From contig JAZRYE010000041.1 in the NCBI GenBank assembly GCA_045600585.1, positions 1-21,548 of the forward strand: DNA of 21,548 bases, written 5' to 3'. The notes beneath the pieces were generated by a model, which saw nothing but the letters and a program-made list of their open reading frames with translations, did not search any database and was not told the DNA's origin. The position numbers were made by a program, and so were the translations under genes. This DNA comes from JAZRYE01 sp045600585. Its GTDB lineage: Bacteria; Bacillota_I; Bacilli_A; RFN20; CAG-826. How positions within the stretch are numbered: the first letter of the stretch is position 1; each line of letters opens with the position of its first letter. Below, in pieces: positions 14,126-20,653 of the stretch.

Positions 14126-15331
14126 ATGGAAAATAAAGAAACAAAATCCCAGCCTCCTGAAGTTGAGAAAAAACCTATTATTCAATTACGAAATCTTTCA
14201 TTAGCATATGAAGATGGTATTCCTGTTGTAGATAATATTAATTTAGATATATACGAAAACGAGTTCATCACTCTTTTAGGTCCTTCTGGATGTGGTAAAA
14301 CCACTACTTTAAGAATGATTGCAGGTTTAGAAAAGCCTACATCTGGTGAAGTTATTATTAATGGCAAAATCTTTAATGAGATACCTGCTTATGCAAGACC
14401 TTTAAATACTGTATTCCAAAAATACGCATTATTTCCAAATATGAACGTTATTCAAAACGTCATGGTTGGATTAAAAAATAAATCATATAAATATCTGACT
14501 GATTTCTTTGGTGGTAAAGAAGCGTTAGAACAAGAATTAAAAGATAGTAAAATCAAAGTTAATTTCTTTAGTTTAAGAAAGCTCATCAATCAAAAGATTT
14601 ATCAATCTGCAAAAGATGCATTAAAGCTTGTTAAACTCGAAGGATTTGAAAATAGAACAATTGATGCAATGAGTGGCGGTCAACAACAAAGAGCCGCGAT
14701 TGCAAGAGCTATTGTTAATAAACCAAAGATTCTTCTTTTAGATGAGCCGTTAGCGGCATTAGATCTTAAGTTAAGAGAAAATATGCAATACGAATTAAAA
14801 GAAATGCAAAAGAGATTAGGTATTACTTTTATCTTTGTTACCCATGACCAAACAGAAGCAATGACTATGTCAACAAGAATATGCGTTATGGCTAATGGTC
14901 ATATACAACAATTAGGTACACCTAATGAAATCTATGATTTCCCTGTTAATAGATTCGTATCTCAATTCGTTGGTGAGTCAAATATATTTACTGGTAATTA
15001 CCATAATGAGAATGGTAAATACTTTGTTACCTATAAAGATGCAAAGCTAGACTTTATTGAATATCCATCTTTTGAAAACGGCGAGAGATGCGATATTGTC
15101 ATTCGACCAGAAGATTTTGAAATTATACCTTTAGAAAAAGCAAGTTTAACCGCGACAGTCACTACTTGTGTATTTAAAGGCGAGTCATATGAGATTTGTG
15201 CGGATAAAGATGGAAAAGAAATCGTCATCCACAAATACTTAAAGATTGCTCCAGGAACAAAAGTTGGATTAGCTTGTGATTCTAGCAACATCCATTTGAT
15301 GAAAGTCACGGAAGATGAAAAAGCCTTATAA
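14126..15331 (+). CDS. potA: Spermidine/putrescine ABC transporter ATP-binding protein PotA
   Basis: The 401-residue ATPase that powers polyamine import, acting as a dimer on the cytoplasmic face of PotB-PotC. Walker A GPSGCGKT (52-59), the Q-loop Gln98, signature MSGGQQQR (182-189), Walker B ILLLDEP (202-208) and H240 in VTHDQTEAM are all intact, and residues about 285-393 form the TOBE-type regulatory domain (IVIRPEDFEIIP). Between the Q-loop helix (NVMVGLK) and the segment before the signature lies about 45 residues more than in E. coli PotA (118-163: YKYLTDFFGGKEALEQELKD and onward). Enlarged PotA in this place is known from mollicutes. It is the first gene of a four-gene operon and overlaps potB by 17 nt. 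Confidence 0.95.
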   Translation: MENKETKSQPPEVEKKPIIQLRNLSLAYEDGIPVVDNINLDIYENEFITLLGPSGCGKTTTLRMIAGLEKPTSGEVIINGKIFNEIPAYARPLNTVFQKYALFPNMNVIQNVMVGLKNKSYKYLTDFFGGKEALEQELKDSKIKVNFFSLRKLINQKIYQSAKDALKLVKLEGFENRTIDAMSGGQQQRAAIARAIVNKPKILLLDEPLAALDLKLRENMQYELKEMQKRLGITFIFVTHDQTEAMTMSTRICVMANGHIQQLGTPNEIYDFPVNRFVSQFVGESNIFTGNYHNENGKYFVTYKDAKLDFIEYPSFENGERCDIVIRPEDFEIIPLEKASLTATVTTCVFKGESYEICADKDGKEIVIHKYLKIAPGTKVGLACDSSNIHLMKVTEDEKAL

Positions 15332-16148
15332 AAGATTAGCCATCCCTTATATGGCGTGGCTTTATATATTTGCATTATTACCAATTCTTGTAATGGTGTT
15401 TTTATCATTTGTCAAAACGGATGGATTAGATTTTGAAGGAATCAAGTTCTCTTTAAATAACTTTAAGCAATTAAGTGAATCATCTACTTTAGTAGCATTT
15501 AGAGATTCATTATGGATTTCTGTTACTTCTGCACTTATTTCTGCTGTTTTTGGTTATTTAGTTGCTTATAAGATTTATCGTTCACATATATCAAATAAAT
15601 TTATTATTGTTTCAATATTAATCTTACCTATGTGGTGCAACATCTTACTTAGAACAGAAGCTTTAGGTAACGTATTTCAAGAACACAATATATTGAGTGA
15701 CTTATTAAGCCGTATTGGCATTATTTATTCTTTGAATATTAGAGGAACATATCCTGCTGTTATCATTGGACTTGTTTTAACTTATATGCCTTATATGATT
15801 CTTCCAATCTATAACGCTTTAGAAAAGATTGATCCAGCATTAGAAGAAGCAGCAAGTGATTTAGGTATGACTGATTTACAAAAGTTTTATAAGGTTGTTT
15901 TGCCTTTATCATTTAAAGGTGTTGTTACTGGTAGCATTATGACTTTATTACCATGCTTATCTGGATTTGCCATTCCAGAAATCTTGGGAAGTGGCAATAT
16001 CGTCATGATAGGTAATGTTATTAACTCAATGTATTTAGATATGAACTACAACATCGGTTCCTTATTAGGAATCATCATTGTTGTTGTCATTACTCTTGCG
16101 GTATTTCTTATCAACAAGATTGATAAAGATGGAGATATGCTTATATGA
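15315..16148 (+). CDS. potB: Spermidine/putrescine ABC transporter permease PotB
   Basis: A 277-residue inner-membrane permease with six predicted spans, forming the translocation channel with PotC. The cytoplasmic EAA loop that docks with PotA is clear: LEEAASDLGMTDLQKFYKVV followed by LPLS (176-199). The N-terminus MKKPYKRLAIPYMAWLYIFA is typical of PotB. It starts inside the end of potA (17-nt overlap), with only weak GGAAG near the ATG, so translation is probably coupled to potA. It shares ATGA with potC. The length matches the family and no defects were seen. Confidence 0.94.
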   Translation: MKKPYKRLAIPYMAWLYIFALLPILVMVFLSFVKTDGLDFEGIKFSLNNFKQLSESSTLVAFRDSLWISVTSALISAVFGYLVAYKIYRSHISNKFIIVSILILPMWCNILLRTEALGNVFQEHNILSDLLSRIGIIYSLNIRGTYPAVIIGLVLTYMPYMILPIYNALEKIDPALEEAASDLGMTDLQKFYKVVLPLSFKGVVTGSIMTLLPCLSGFAIPEILGSGNIVMIGNVINSMYLDMNYNIGSLLGIIIVVVITLAVFLINKIDKDGDMLI

Positions 16149-17098
16149 ACATCTTCTTACTCATCGGCATCTTCACACTTCTATTTGTCTCTATATCCGT
16201 ATTAGAGGAATTTTTAAAACACTATAAATTAATGAAAGCCTACGAAGGCAAGAATATTGCTAGAGTAGAAGATTATGGATATAAGGACCACTACTTATTA
16301 AAAAGATTATGGAAGAGTTTCTCTTCTATCTTAGTTGTATTAATTGCATTTGGATTATATTTCTCTATCATCATTATCTTCTTACAATCAATTAATTCTT
16401 CTAGCATTGTTACTTCTTGGTCAGGAGCAACATTTAAATGGTATTTAAATATGTTCTCCAATAAATCATTTAATAACGCGATTATTCATACTTTTACAGT
16501 AAGCATATTAGCGACAATTATTTCTACTGTATTAGGTACATTAATTGCTGTTGGCTTATTCTATTCTTCAAAAAGAATTAGAGAACATATTCTTTTATTA
16601 AATAACTTCCCAATTTTAAATGCAGATATCGTCACTGGTATTTCTTTAATGCTTATCTTCTCTAGTTTAATTACTATTGATCCTTATTTCTTTGGCTTAA
16701 AGACAATGCTTTTAGCACATATCTATTTCTGTATTCCTTACGTTATCTTAAACGTATTAAATAAGATGAAAGACTTATCTCAAAATGTTGTTGATGCAAG
16801 TTTTGACTTAGGCTTAAATCCTTTTAAAACATTAATTAGAGTTATTCTTCCTGCTTTAAAAAGCGGAATATTCGCTGGAGCGATATTAGCCTTTACAATG
16901 TCATATGATGACTTTGTCATCTCTTACTATACAACTGGTAATGGCTACGATAACTTATCCATTTGGATTTATTCATCAATGGGTAGAAAGAGTTTATCTC
17001 CAGTCGTATATGCATTCTCTATCATTGTTATTATTGTTTGCTTATTAGTATTAATTGCATCTTTATTTATTCATAAAAAGAAAGGAGCTAAGAAATAA
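16145..17098 (+). CDS. potC: Spermidine/putrescine ABC transporter permease PotC, N-terminally extended
   Basis: A 317-residue permease, about 50 residues longer than E. coli PotC. The normal PotC body begins near residue 55 (FSSILVVLIAFGLYFSIIII) and has six spans and the EAA loop VDASFDLGLNPFKTLIRVIL followed by PALKSG (216-241), in which the usual Glu is Asp. Before it lie an additional hydrophobic span (2-20, MNIFLLIGIFTLLFVSISVL) and a charged cytoplasmic stretch (21-54). The ATG overlaps the potB stop (ATGA) and its own TAA overlaps the potD ATG (TAATG), so the start is well constrained, although the extra segment could in principle be untranslated if an internal start were used. It pairs with PotB in polyamine uptake. 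Confidence 0.92.
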   Translation: MNIFLLIGIFTLLFVSISVLEEFLKHYKLMKAYEGKNIARVEDYGYKDHYLLKRLWKSFSSILVVLIAFGLYFSIIIIFLQSINSSSIVTSWSGATFKWYLNMFSNKSFNNAIIHTFTVSILATIISTVLGTLIAVGLFYSSKRIREHILLLNNFPILNADIVTGISLMLIFSSLITIDPYFFGLKTMLLAHIYFCIPYVILNVLNKMKDLSQNVVDASFDLGLNPFKTLIRVILPALKSGIFAGAILAFTMSYDDFVISYYTTGNGYDNLSIWIYSSMGRKSLSPVVYAFSIIVIIVCLLVLIASLFIHKKKGAKK

Positions 17099-18252
17099 TG
17101 AATATTAAAAAACTCGGATTAGCTCCACTTCTATTAGCATCATCAATATTTTCTTTATCCGGATGTCAAAGTAATAATACTTTATTAATCCTTAACTGGG
17201 GTGAATACATCAACCAAGATTTAGTTGATGCTTTTGAAAAAGAATATAACTGCAATGTCATCATCTCTTTAGCGGATTCAAACGAACTTTTCTATAGCAA
17301 AGTTAAGTCAGGAACGACTGTATATGATTTGGTTGTTCCAAGTGACTATATGGTTGAAAAGATGACAGATAAGAATCTTTTACAAAAAATAGATTTCAAT
17401 AGATTAGAAAATTATAAAAGAGAAACATTTATGCCTGGAGTCAATGGCATCCTTGATGAAATGGATAAAGTTAAAGAAGGCATCCGTTATAGCGATTACT
17501 GCATTCCATATTTCTGGGGCACATTTGGATTAATGTATAACAATAGAAATCAAGAAGTAGCAGATAAGATATCAACCTATGGTTGGGATGCTTATTTCAA
17601 ACCAGAAATATTATCTGATAAATATTCATTTGGTATGTATAACGTACCTAGAGACGTCTATGCAGCGACAATGTTTTATAATCACTTGTCTCCAAATGAA
17701 TTAGATGATGATTTACTCAAATTATCTAGCGATACATTAATGCAAAGACATTTTGATGCTTGGGGCACGGATACATTAAAAAAATCTGTTGAAGCAGAAA
17801 ACTTAGATGTTGCCTTTATGTACACAGGTGACTATCTAGATATGGCTTATCAAGTATGCGATAGCATGGATAAATTAGAAAATTTAAATATTGATATCTA
17901 TATCCCTGATGAAACAATCGCATTCCTTGATACATTAGTCATGACTAAAAACGCAAGACACGTTGATTTAGCTTATCAATTCATCAATTATATGATGGAA
18001 CCAGATAACTATTATGAAAATGCTTCTGTAGTTGGGTATTGTACACCTAGTAGAATTGCTTACGATAAAATCATCGATGGCAAGAATACCGATGATCCAT
18101 GGTTACAAGTATGGTCATACTTTAATAACAAATGTTATCCGCTTCCAAAAGAAACTGATGAGAAGCAGTTTAGTGGTACCCCACTTACTTATTTCTCTCA
18201 AGAAGATTTAGCAAGATTAACAAATATTGTTAATAAAGCAAAAATTAGTTAA
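17098..18252 (+). CDS. potD: Spermidine/putrescine-binding lipoprotein PotD
   Basis: A 384-residue substrate-binding lipoprotein. The signal peptide MNIKKLGLAPLLLASSIFSL ends in the lipobox LSGC, with Cys23 as the lipidated residue, so the mature protein sits on the outer face of the membrane and delivers polyamine to PotB-PotC. Family motifs are present: LNWGEYI (32-38) corresponds to the E. coli WTEY polyamine-binding segment, YDLVVPSDYMV (76-86) to the S83/Y85 region, and YCIPYFWGTFGLMYN (134-148) to the hinge. A ribosome site (AAAGGAG) lies about 10 nt before the ATG, which overlaps the potC stop. It is the last gene of the operon and meets the truncated nucleotidyltransferase tail to tail with a 2-nt overlap. 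No terminator is visible there. Confidence 0.94.
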   Translation: MNIKKLGLAPLLLASSIFSLSGCQSNNTLLILNWGEYINQDLVDAFEKEYNCNVIISLADSNELFYSKVKSGTTVYDLVVPSDYMVEKMTDKNLLQKIDFNRLENYKRETFMPGVNGILDEMDKVKEGIRYSDYCIPYFWGTFGLMYNNRNQEVADKISTYGWDAYFKPEILSDKYSFGMYNVPRDVYAATMFYNHLSPNELDDDLLKLSSDTLMQRHFDAWGTDTLKKSVEAENLDVAFMYTGDYLDMAYQVCDSMDKLENLNIDIYIPDETIAFLDTLVMTKNARHVDLAYQFINYMMEPDNYYENASVVGYCTPSRIAYDKIIDGKNTDDPWLQVWSYFNNKCYPLPKETDEKQFSGTPLTYFSQEDLARLTNIVNKAKIS

Positions 18253-18446
18253 TTAATATGTTCATTATCGACTTCAGAAATAATGACAATATCATAATCC
18301 CTTGTGACACGAAAGCTGATGCCATCAATATCTAAATTGTAGGCAGCTGCATGACCACCTATTATAAAATAACTATTTTTATGTTTTTGTAAAAAATTTT
18401 GTAATGTCTTGGTGACATTAGTATTAATGTTTAGTATATTCTCCAT
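18249..18446 (-). pseudogene. Truncated nucleotidyltransferase, AbiEii/MNT-like
   Basis: Only 65 residues remain. They match the N-terminus of the nucleotidyltransferase partners found in AbiE-like two-gene systems: FLQKHKNSYFIIGGHAAAYN (18-37) with the Gly-Gly before the helix, then FRVTRDYDIVII (45-56) with the DxD metal pair D50 and D52. Intact relatives run on for more than 100 further residues, including the rest of the catalytic fold. The frame ends at a TAA next to the stop of potD, and the other strand beyond is potD coding sequence, so the 3' part has been lost, probably by a deletion or rearrangement ending at potD. ATG 18446 has AGAGGAG 8 nt upstream and overlaps the regulator gene by 23 nt. 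It is likely inactive. Confidence 0.65.
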
Positions 18447-19422
18447 TAACAATGCTCCTCTCTAAAGCTTTTATTTCGCTACTAATTCTTGAATCATTGT
18501 TTCCAAGATATCTTTTACTAGCGATGATATAAGCATCGAGCGGAGAAATTGTTTTGCCAAAAGAAAAATATGAAGGATTATATATAAATTCCTCAATATA
18601 ACAAATGTTTTCGTCAGTTTTTCTTTTTAAGGAATTTGCAATTTGCTTTTCGAAACCGGCTTTATCAAAAACTAATTCGATAAAAACATTAGAGGATTCC
18701 AAATTTGTATAAAAAGATAAAGCATTCTCGCCACTAAATAGACCATTACAGTTATCTAGTTCTTCTTGATTTAAGTAAACCATTTTTCTATTTTTAATCG
18801 GGTTAATAAAATAAGGTTTTACTTTCCCAAAGAATTCCTTCTTGGATCTAATGATATATTTAGCTTTATTACCAGTTCCTCTTTTATCAATGGAAGATAT
18901 TTCATGCAAAAAAGCATTTGCACGAGAAACGCTTGAAAAAGAAAAATCAAATTGATTGGCAATCTCTCTGGTAGAATATTCTTTAATTGGATTTGATAAA
19001 TAAAAGTTCACTACTAACTGAGTAGTTTTAGTGTACCTTTCTTTAAATGACTCATTAGATAAATCTAATAAGTTAAATAATTTGTCATTTTCAAATAAAC
19101 GGCAATCGCCATCTATGGATACAAAATTAATGTGAGTTTCTTCAAAAAAATGTTTAACGCTTTTTGAAGAATTGTAAGAAAACAAAACGGCTCTTTTATT
19201 GAGGTTGTTTTGGCAAAATCCATATACACCTTTAAGTAAATCAGATGGAATGGATTCATCTATTGGAACAACAAGAACAAAATCAAAATAACAGTAAACA
19301 TCAAAAAGTTCAAAATTATTGGAATAAATAAAAGGAAAATCTATTAACGATTTCTTTTTTAAAATAGTATCTTTACCAAATACTTTCTCAATAATATCAA
19401 AGTGTTTAAATTTTGTTTTCAT
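18424..19422 (-). CDS. Winged-helix regulator, AbiEi-like partner of the nucleotidyltransferase
   Basis: A 332-residue protein not recognised as a named family. The centre (about 133-192) is a winged helix: TTQLVVNFYLSNPIKEYSTR then EIANQFDFSFSSVSRANAFL and a wing ending KAKYIIRSKKEF. The N-terminal third (FELFDVYCYFDFVLVVPIDE, then VLFSYNSSKSVKHFF) looks like an alpha/beta domain; the C-terminal third is mixed and ends with LDAYIIASKRYLGNNDSRIS then SEIKALERSI. A DNA-binding gene just before a nucleotidyltransferase, with a 23-nt overlap, is the order of AbiE-type type IV toxin-antitoxin operons, so it may be the antitoxin and repressor. The family link is moderate inference. ATG 19422 has no ribosome site; a TATAAT ends 11 nt before it, so the leader would be only a few nucleotides. 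Confidence 0.65.
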   Translation of the reverse strand: MKTKFKHFDIIEKVFGKDTILKKKSLIDFPFIYSNNFELFDVYCYFDFVLVVPIDESIPSDLLKGVYGFCQNNLNKRAVLFSYNSSKSVKHFFEETHINFVSIDGDCRLFENDKLFNLLDLSNESFKERYTKTTQLVVNFYLSNPIKEYSTREIANQFDFSFSSVSRANAFLHEISSIDKRGTGNKAKYIIRSKKEFFGKVKPYFINPIKNRKMVYLNQEELDNCNGLFSGENALSFYTNLESSNVFIELVFDKAGFEKQIANSLKRKTDENICYIEEFIYNPSYFSFGKTISPLDAYIIASKRYLGNNDSRISSEIKALERSIVNGEYTKH

Positions 19423-19433
19423 ATTCTATCATT

Positions 19434-19480
19434 ATTATAAACGTGTTTCATATTTTTGCATCATTATATGTTTTATGCAA
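19434..19480 (-). promoter_or_regulatory. Possible promoter/operator of the winged-helix gene
   Basis: TATAAT on the minus strand (19434-19439) lies 11 nt before the ATG; no good -35 is seen. Just upstream, TTGCAT (19456-19461) and ATGCAA (19475-19480) form a 6-bp inverted repeat with a 13-nt spacer that could bind the regulator. Confidence 0.4.
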
Positions 19481-19731
19481 CAGTCATTTTTTCAAACGCA
19501 TTTTTCTATACATTAATCGTATCCTAAAAGAGATTAAAAATATGATCAAATATTTATCACCAAATTAGATGATTGTAACAAAACAAATGTTAAAAAATCT
19601 AATTTTGTATAACATTTGTGACACATTGTATATATAAGAGTTGGAGTTAAAATACATAGTGTTTTTGATATTACAAAGACTTTATAATCTATATCTTTTC
19701 CTAATAACAAACTATTAGAGCGAGTAATTAT
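19481..19731. other. Gene-free stretch with RNA-like structure
   Basis: Together with the promoter region above this makes a gap of about 300 bases without a gene. It holds the interleaved complementary segments at 19562-19619 and a short hairpin CTAATA/TATTAG (19701-19718). The only minus-strand reading frame that begins with ATG is about 30 codons long, has no ribosome site and resembles nothing. No tRNA or known riboswitch was recognised. Confidence 0.5.
19562..19619. repeat. Interleaved inverted repeats (pseudoknot or switch topology)
   Basis: AAATTAGAT (19562-19570) is complementary to ATCTAATTT (19597-19605), and ACAAATGTTA (19583-19592) is complementary to TAACATTTGT (19610-19619). 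The order A-B-A'-B' is that of a pseudoknot, or of two mutually exclusive hairpins. On the minus strand the B hairpin is followed by TTTTGTT, so it may also terminate the rubredoxin transcript. Confidence 0.55.
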
Positions 19732-19896
19732 TTACCAATATTGCTCGACAAAGTCCCATTTTGACGCTCCACAAATAGGACAAACCCAATCGTCTGGAAT
19801 ATCGTCAAAATCAGTAAAAGGTGGAATACATCCTTCAGGATCACCGTCTTCGAGATAATAGGTATATCCGCATGAGCAATATACATAAATTATCAC
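19732..19896 (-). CDS. Rubredoxin with atypical first metal site
   Basis: A 54-residue protein that is clearly a rubredoxin, a small one-iron electron carrier: CGYTYYLEDGDPEGCIPPFT (9-28), DFDDIPDDWVCPICGASKWD (29-48). C9, C39 and C42 occupy the canonical ligand positions, but position 6, normally the first Cys of CxxCG, is Tyr, and a Cys sits at 7 instead, giving C-x-C-G. Cys23 is an additional cysteine. The protein may therefore bind iron in a distorted way or use another ligand. The start is GTG 19896, the only good in-frame start after the stop at 19906-19908; no ribosome site is seen and a 17-bp palindrome directly precedes it. Rubredoxins in anaerobes feed electrons to oxygen- and peroxide-reducing enzymes such as rubrerythrin; no partner is in this window. 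It is divergent from the second DUF3990 gene. Confidence 0.85.
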   Translation of the reverse strand: MIIYVYCSCGYTYYLEDGDPEGCIPPFTDFDDIPDDWVCPICGASKWDFVEQYW

Positions 19897-19941
19897 ATTA
19901 GTAATTTACTAATAAACATTGTTTTTGGGTAATACATTACC
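19897..19941. promoter_or_regulatory. Two palindromes between rubredoxin and DUF3990 (operator candidates)
   Basis: ATTAGTAATTTACTAAT (19897-19913) is a perfect 17-bp palindrome ending at the rubredoxin GTG. GGTAATACATTACC (19928-19941) is a perfect 14-bp palindrome ending 8 bp before the -35 of the DUF3990 promoter. Both use GTAA/TTAC half sites, with spacings of 1 and 4, so one factor might bind both. Confidence 0.5.
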
Positions 19942-19949
19942 TACTTTTA

Positions 19950-19978
19950 TTGTATTCTCTAATATTTGACCATATAAT
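19950..19978 (+). promoter_or_regulatory. Promoter of DUF3990 locus 2
   Basis: TTGTAT (19950-19955), 17-nt spacer, TATAAT (19973-19978), then 6 nt and ATG 19985. The expected transcription start is the A of the ATG, the same geometry as at DUF3990 locus 1. There is no ribosome site. Confidence 0.7.
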
Positions 19979-19984
19979 GTGTTT

Positions 19985-20653
19985 ATGAAAGAAATACTAA
20001 TCTATCATGGAAGTGAACGAATTATTAAAAATCCAACTTATGGGTTTGGCAATAAAAACAATGACTATGGTCTAGGATTTTACTGTACTAAAAATCTTGA
20101 TATAGTGAAGGAATGGGCTAACAAATCAACTTCATATGGATACGTTAATAAATATAAGATGGCGTTAGCAAACCTAAAAGTTCTAGATTTAACAAACAAA
20201 AATGAATATTCAGTTTTAAATTGGATAGCAATTTTATTGCATCATAGAAATATTAGTTTAGATATAAAAGAAAGATATAGAAGAAGATTGGCTTTCTTAG
20301 AAACTAATTATTATATTGATGTGTCCAAATATGACTTAATCATTGGCTATAGGGCAGATGATGCTTACTTCAAATTTCCAATGCTATTCGTGCAAAACGA
20401 ATTATCCATTGAAAAGCTAGAAGAGATTTATAACTTAGGTAATCTTGGGGTTCAAATCGTATTGATAAGTGAACTATCTTTTTCAAGATTAAAATATATT
20501 GAATCAATATCAGTTGATAGCAGATATCACGATATGTATTTAAAAAGAAAAAACGATGCTGATAATAGATTCGAAGAGATAAGAATTGAAGAAATCAATA
20601 ACGATAATAGAAAAATAGAGGATTTAATAAAAGAATATGATAAGCATAAGTAA
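19985..20653 (+). CDS. DUF3990 protein, ADP-ribosyltransferase-like (locus 2)
   Basis: A 222-residue protein of the same family as the gene at 10555-11052 but with an insertion and a charged tail. It has MKEILIYHGS (H8 in YHGS), then DYGLGFYCT (27-35, Y33), the two segments that resemble the His and Tyr positions of PARP-type ADP-ribosyltransferases. YDLIIGYRADDAYFKF (116-131) and QIVLISELSFSRLKYI (157-172) correspond to the conserved later segments of the other copy. Residues 185-222 are a charged helical tail (RKNDADNRFEEIRIEEINND). Activity on NAD+ is inference. ATG 19985 is preferred over the GTG at 19979 because the promoter -10 ends at 19978. The next gene starts 17 nt before this one stops, so the two are translationally coupled. 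AT-rich codon use fits recent transfer or low expression. Confidence 0.83.
   Translation: MKEILIYHGSERIIKNPTYGFGNKNNDYGLGFYCTKNLDIVKEWANKSTSYGYVNKYKMALANLKVLDLTNKNEYSVLNWIAILLHHRNISLDIKERYRRRLAFLETNYYIDVSKYDLIIGYRADDAYFKFPMLFVQNELSIEKLEEIYNLGNLGVQIVLISELSFSRLKYIESISVDSRYHDMYLKRKNDADNRFEEIRIEEINNDNRKIEDLIKEYDKHK

Noticed and set aside
18249..18446. Treating the 65-residue GGHAAAYN protein as an intact small gene
   Set aside because: The similarity covers only the start of a nucleotidyltransferase fold and ends at the potD junction, so it is reported as a truncated gene.
19600..19690. About 30-codon minus-strand frame in the gap after rubredoxin
   Set aside because: No ribosome site, no recognisable features, and it overlaps the structured repeats.
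19701..19718. Hairpin CTAATA/TATTAG downstream of rubredoxin
   Set aside because: It is followed by GAAAAG, not a T-run, on the minus strand, so it does not qualify as a terminator.
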